A stretch of 64,000 nucleotides of DNA from Glaciecola sp028401415 (GTDB taxonomy: Bacteria; Pseudomonadota; Gammaproteobacteria; Enterobacterales; Alteromonadaceae): NCBI RefSeq assembly GCF_028401415.2, contig NZ_CP171821.2:930001-994000 (forward strand), written 5' to 3'. Position numbers and translations under genes: made by a program. Every line of letters begins with the position of its first letter. Within the stretch, counting starts at the first letter, position 1. Under the pieces are notes generated by a model that was given only the letters and a program-made list of their open reading frames with translations, ran no database searches and was not told the origin of the DNA. This document shows, piece by piece, positions 60,473 to 64,000 of the stretch.

Positions 60473-61906
60473 ATGCAAAAAAACTCACCAACAAAATTAC
60501 GCACACTTAGCAAAGGACTGCATCTGGCGTTTGCGATAAGCTTGGCATTCGCACCAGTAATGATGACCTCAGTCCATGCGCAAGCTGCACAAACACAGCA
60601 AATGGACGCTCAGCTGAATATGGCAAAGCGTAATATTGAGCAAATCCAAAAGAGCTTAGCGACTATTCGCACTGGTGATGTTGCGCAATACAATAAGTTG
60701 AGCAAACAACTGACTAAAGCAGCCGACTTACTTAAAGCAACAAGCAGTCAAGCTCATCCAGACTTTCAAATTGCTGTACAAAACTGGAGCACTCTACGAT
60801 CTCAAATGGTTTCAATGTCTGAGCAGTGGCAGCAAGCGCAAGCAAATGCTAATTTTCAACAAAATAATTCACAAGGCAACTCGGTAAACAACAACCAGAC
60901 GGCGATGAGTGCATCCGCGCAAAGCAACGCGCAAGCTAGTGGGCAAGTCGTTAACGCTAACGCTATTTTAGCTAAGTACCAGCGCGAAAACCGACCGAAA
61001 TTATCGAATTATCCTAATCCAAGTGACGTCTCCAACTGGGCTAGAAGCATGAAGGCTTTGCAAAGCACAGAGCTACAAGCAGATTTACGCTCGTTACAGG
61101 ATGCAAGTGTAAGCGCGCAAGACAGGCAGCGTGTAAGCAATTGGATAGGTGGTAGTTTTCAAGACCAAATTACGCAAGACATAAGCAATGCCATGCAGCA
61201 TTTCAATAATCTTGCAAACACCGCTGCGCAAACCAGCCAACAAATAATGGGAATTGATCAAAGCGATAAAATGCGAATTTATAATTTTGCCAATGGTGAA
61301 AGCGGTAGAAGAAATATGCAGCGAATCGATGCCGGTCTTGTTGCCTCAGCGAATGCGTTAGCCTTGGAAGAAAGCTATCCTTCACTTGCTAATCCCGAGC
61401 GTCAACAGCAAATTGCTCTATTAGCGACGGCGCAGCAAACGCTACAGGAATATTCAGAAGTTGCGAAAGAGCAAGCCGAAGTACTGGCAAATATGCCCAA
61501 AAAGCAGAAAAAGAAGAATGAACAGTTTTTAAAGGGGATCAGCCAGACGCTCTGGTTTAAAGGAAGTGAATTCGCCTCTTTAGATTCAAAAGGCAGCATT
61601 TGGATGAACAGCGAGGATGTAGGCGATATTGTAAACAGTGGCACTATTTACGTCTTCAGCAGAGACATTGGCTCCATAGAGCCTGATGGAAAAGTGTGGT
61701 TCAACGGAAATCACGTAGGCATACTTGAAGAGAACGGAAAAGTATGGCGCAACGGCACTCATGTAGGCACGGTTGAGCCAAATGGGAAAGTCTGGATTGA
61801 TGGCGGTCAAAACGGCGAAATCGTACCCTATGATGGGGAATGGAAACGCGCCGCTGTGGTTTACTTTTTCAACGATTGGTTTACACGGGACGCTTGGAAG
61901 CGATAA
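60473..61906 (+). CDS. Secreted protein of unknown function with six 16-residue C-terminal repeats
   Basis: A 477-residue protein with a signal peptide (LHLAFAISLAFAPVMMTSVHAQA, cleavage near residue 37). Residues 40-125 and 170-350 are helical and Gln-rich, likely coiled coil; 126-160 is an Asn/Gln/Ser linker. From W361 to about 456 there are six tandem 16-residue units, best seen in WFNGNHVGILEENGKV and WRNGTHVGTVEPNGKV, consensus W-x-N-G-x-H-V-G-x-hyd-E-x-N-G-K-V. These short beta-forming repeats probably build a small propeller or beta-solenoid. I do not recognise the family. It is divergent from the sigma54-driven ABC operon, and the two may be linked. Confidence 0.8.
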   Translation: MQKNSPTKLRTLSKGLHLAFAISLAFAPVMMTSVHAQAAQTQQMDAQLNMAKRNIEQIQKSLATIRTGDVAQYNKLSKQLTKAADLLKATSSQAHPDFQIAVQNWSTLRSQMVSMSEQWQQAQANANFQQNNSQGNSVNNNQTAMSASAQSNAQASGQVVNANAILAKYQRENRPKLSNYPNPSDVSNWARSMKALQSTELQADLRSLQDASVSAQDRQRVSNWIGGSFQDQITQDISNAMQHFNNLANTAAQTSQQIMGIDQSDKMRIYNFANGESGRRNMQRIDAGLVASANALALEESYPSLANPERQQQIALLATAQQTLQEYSEVAKEQAEVLANMPKKQKKKNEQFLKGISQTLWFKGSEFASLDSKGSIWMNSEDVGDIVNSGTIYVFSRDIGSIEPDGKVWFNGNHVGILEENGKVWRNGTHVGTVEPNGKVWIDGGQNGEIVPYDGEWKRAAVVYFFNDWFTRDAWKR

Positions 61907-61928
61907 GCAAAAAATACATAAACGTGCG

Positions 61929-62081
61929 CTAAAACAAGGTGTATATAAATGTGGCTAACGCACTTTGTTGCGTGGCCACTACAATTGCGCCAAGCAATGC
62001 AAGTACTAAGATGATGGGTAAAAGCCAAATTTTCTTACGCACGCGTAAAAAAGCCCAAAGGTCTTGCAAAAACTCTATCAC
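61929..62081 (-). CDS. DUF5989-type small membrane protein (SxtK-like)
   Basis: A 50-residue protein starting with GTG: VIEFLQDLWAFLRVRKKIWL followed by LPIILVLALLGAIVVATQQS and ALATFIYTLF. An amphipathic basic N-terminus and one transmembrane helix are typical of DUF5989 proteins found beside carbamoyltransferases. AAGGAT lies 8 bases before the GTG, whose first base is the last base of the sxtJ stop codon, so the genes are coupled. It corresponds in size and place to sxtK of saxitoxin clusters. Function unknown. Confidence 0.85.
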   Translation of the reverse strand: MIEFLQDLWAFLRVRKKIWLLPIILVLALLGAIVVATQQSALATFIYTLF

Positions 62082-62509
62082 TAAAATGGATCCTTCAAAT
62101 TTATTGGCTTATCCGCCTCACGCTTAATCCACGTACTTTGCTTTAATTTATACGGATGGGAATGATACTGAGACTTACCAAGTGCACGCATAACAAGCCC
62201 CATCGGGACAATCAGCAAATAAAAAGCAAAAGCGAGTATCAACTTAGTATTAAACCATGCCAGCACAGACGCAATCACCATCCATACAAGATATGGCCCA
62301 TACAGCGCAGTTGGCTTAAGCAAATACAGCGCTATCAAGAGCAGAGAAAGCCATGCCGGCCATAGTGGGATACCCATAGAAAAAAAATAAGGCAGTATCC
62401 CCATGAAAACAGCTGGAAATGCGATAGCCATTGTAAGCGCAAAAGATTGCAGCGCGTCAATGTCGTCTTTGTGTGCAAGCGGCAGCATAATCGATTGAAT
62501 TACCTTCAT
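62081..62509 (-). CDS. SxtJ-family membrane protein
   Basis: A 142-residue protein with about four membrane segments (residues 22-44, 48-64, 68-84 and 88-108). The motif IPLWPAWLSLLLIALYLLKP and the pattern up to FYLLIVPMGLVMRALGK are those of SxtJ-type proteins, which accompany O-carbamoyltransferases. Three bases separate it from the upstream carbamoyltransferase stop. Function unknown; probably forms a membrane complex with its neighbours. Confidence 0.82.
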   Translation of the reverse strand: MKVIQSIMLPLAHKDDIDALQSFALTMAIAFPAVFMGILPYFFSMGIPLWPAWLSLLLIALYLLKPTALYGPYLVWMVIASVLAWFNTKLILAFAFYLLIVPMGLVMRALGKSQYHSHPYKLKQSTWIKREADKPINLKDPF

Positions 62510-62512
62510 TGT

Positions 62513-64000
62513 TTAGTCCTTCGCAAAACGTTGTCGCTTAGTATTTTTAACAACATCGTTTGCTTGCTCGGCTTTGTAAAGCACAATATTTTCCATAACT
62601 AATACATCCATCTCTGTCGCTAAAAAACATTGAATAGCGTCTTCAGGGCTTCGTACCGGCGGTTCGCCGCGCACGTTAAATGATGTATTAATAAGCATTC
62701 CTACGCCCGTTCTTTGTTTGAAAGCTGATATTAAGGCGTGAAATTTAGCATGATGTTGCGCGTCTACCGTCTGAACGCGAGCAGAATAATCCAAATGCGT
62801 AATCGCAGGCACAACGCTTCTCACTTGATTGACTCTATCTTCAATACTTATGTCATTATTGGATACTTGTTCGTGCGCATTGTTAGAACCAATTGTTGAA
62901 TCATCAACTCGGTGTTGCGAATTCAAATTCGCTACAAATAGCATAAAAGGGCTTGGCTTGTTCAACTCGAACCACTGCTTGGCATCCTCAGACAACACTG
63001 CTGGAGCAAAAGGGCGGAATGACTCGCGCTGTTTTATCTTCAAATTCATTTGCGACTGCATTTTTTCAGAGCACGGGTTACCTAAAATAGAACGGTTTCC
63101 CAAAGCTCGCGGACCAAACTCCATGCGCCCTTGAAACCACCCTACCACCTTGTCATCAGCAAGTGCCTGACTGACTTCGCTGAGCAGTTCACTCGAAATC
63201 AACTCATCGCTTTCAAAGCGTTTAAACACAAGCGATAGCTGCTCACATACTTGCACAATTTCCTCTTTTGAAAAGGCATCGCCCAGCTGTGCGCTTTGCA
63301 TTACTTCACGCTTTAAACTTGGTGCTGCGCTTTTGTTTGCAAGCGCGGTATTGCTATCTTCGGTATTGCGCTTGTCGGCTTGGTTTAACGATTGTCGCTC
63401 GTACCATAGCTGCAGAGCCGCGCCCAGGGCCCCACCAGCATCGCCTGCTGCAGGCTGTATCCAAATTTCATCAAATATATCAGCATTGAGTATTTTACTA
63501 TTTGCCACGCAGTTAAGCGCAACGCCACCGGCCAAGCACAGATTTTTGGATTTGGTGAGGCGTTTCGCTTCCCGTGCAATATTCAAAACAACCTCCTCAA
63601 TCACAACTTGAATGCTACTCGCTAAATCCATTTGTTTTTGCGTAGGCGCTCTATCAAAGGGATGGGCTTTTCCACCAAAAAGTGTTTCGAAGCGCCGGTT
63701 AACCATACGACTTCCAATAGCATAGTCAAAGTATCGCATGTTGAGCGCGAAACTGCCGTCGGCGAGAATATCAATTAGATGTTCCTTTATTAAATCCACA
63801 TACTTTGGTGTGCCATAGGGCGCAAGCCCCATTAGCTTGTACTCGCCAGAGTTAACGCGAAAGCCACAGTAGTAGGTCATAGCCGAATACAACAGTCCAA
63901 TACTGTGGGGAAAATGCATTTCCTTCAGAGGCTTGAGCGTATTCGCCTTGCCATGCCAAATAGATGATGTTGCCCACTCGCCTACTCCATCAAGGCACAC
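62513..64000 (-). CDS. Carbamoyltransferase, NodU/CmcH/TobZ family (N-terminus beyond window)
   Basis: At least 495 residues are present; the frame runs off the right edge, so the start is not seen. The N-terminal ASKHA/Kae1-like domain contains LDGVGEWATSS, AGGVALNCVANSKI and QPAAGDAGGALGAAL. The C-terminal YrdC-like domain contains GRMEFGPRALGNRSIL, NTSFNVRGEPPVRSPEDAI and the end FLATEMDVLVMENIVLYK. The family transfers a carbamoyl group from carbamoyl phosphate to a hydroxyl of a sugar or natural product. Two Asn/Ser-rich insertions (in SLNQADKRNTEDSNTALANK and near HRVDDSTIGSNNAHEQ) are unusual. With sxtJ and DUF5989 it forms a conserved trio. Confidence 0.92.
   Translation of the reverse strand: MCLDGVGEWATSSIWHGKANTLKPLKEMHFPHSIGLLYSAMTYYCGFRVNSGEYKLMGLAPYGTPKYVDLIKEHLIDILADGSFALNMRYFDYAIGSRMVNRRFETLFGGKAHPFDRAPTQKQMDLASSIQVVIEEVVLNIAREAKRLTKSKNLCLAGGVALNCVANSKILNADIFDEIWIQPAAGDAGGALGAALQLWYERQSLNQADKRNTEDSNTALANKSAAPSLKREVMQSAQLGDAFSKEEIVQVCEQLSLVFKRFESDELISSELLSEVSQALADDKVVGWFQGRMEFGPRALGNRSILGNPCSEKMQSQMNLKIKQRESFRPFAPAVLSEDAKQWFELNKPSPFMLFVANLNSQHRVDDSTIGSNNAHEQVSNNDISIEDRVNQVRSVVPAITHLDYSARVQTVDAQHHAKFHALISAFKQRTGVGMLINTSFNVRGEPPVRSPEDAIQCFLATEMDVLVMENIVLYKAEQANDVVKNTKRQRFAKD

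Overview
The window reads as chromosomal DNA of a marine, heterotrophic gammaproteobacterium of the Alteromonadales type (Glaciecola/Paraglaciecola/Alteromonas-like). The inference rests on moderate GC, on gamma-type housekeeping genes (glnS, cmoM, sohB, yciK, tatABC, gmhB, mlaC), and on the mix of TonB-dependent receptor, LacI regulator, tryptophan-halogenase-like protein and GH13/GH31 enzymes typical of marine polysaccharide degraders. No rRNA, tRNA or CRISPR was seen. Species cannot be fixed from sequence reading alone.

Layout. 1-2.75 kb: tail of a NarX-type kinase facing a NarL-type regulator, a 194-bp MITE-like element, a Tat-exported isomerase-like protein and an isolated mlaC. 3.1-8.7 kb: a leftward valine-catabolism operon (mmsA, acyl-CoA dehydrogenase, 3-hydroxyisobutyryl-CoA hydrolase, mmsB) with gmhB at its end and a perfect 16-bp palindrome at its head. 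8.9-14.2 kb: VieB-like response regulator, an orphan protein resembling the lyase domain of class III lanthipeptide synthetases, glutathione peroxidase/DoxX, a decayed IS66 remnant, a HAD phosphatase and the second MITE copy. 14.4-18.2 kb: tatABC followed by a Tat-dependent PhoX-family protein and a PEP-CTERM-like protein. 18.2-33.2 kb: reprolysin-type metalloprotease, cmoM/nif3, sohB, penicillin-acylase-type and VolA-type lipoproteins, yciK and glnS.

33.4-52.4 kb: a maltodextrin-type utilisation locus. A LacI regulator, an SLC45-like transporter and a tryptophan-halogenase-like protein lie on one side; GH31, GH13 and a TonB receptor lie on the other. Candidate operators with an ATACGTAT core are shared by both halves. 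Inserted between the halves are a membrane TPR protein, a Rap1a-like protein, a DUF2975/XRE pair, a GH12 glucanase lipoprotein and a PadR/HAAS pair.

52.7-60.1 kb: a leftward five-gene unit (HlyD adaptor, ABC ATPase, MacB-like permease, sigma54 response regulator, histidine kinase). A near-consensus sigma54 promoter precedes the first gene, so the activator probably drives the operon that encodes it. 60.4-64.0 kb: a secreted protein with six 16-residue repeats, and a carbamoyltransferase/SxtJ/DUF5989 trio like sxtI-sxtJ-sxtK. The DUF5989 gene is only 50 codons long.

The most interesting points are the orphan LanKC-lyase/OspF-like protein, the self-activating sigma54 exporter operon with its ATG-less kinase gene, the carbamoyltransferase trio, the MITE pair with target duplications, the GH12 lipoprotein and the shared LacI-type operators.
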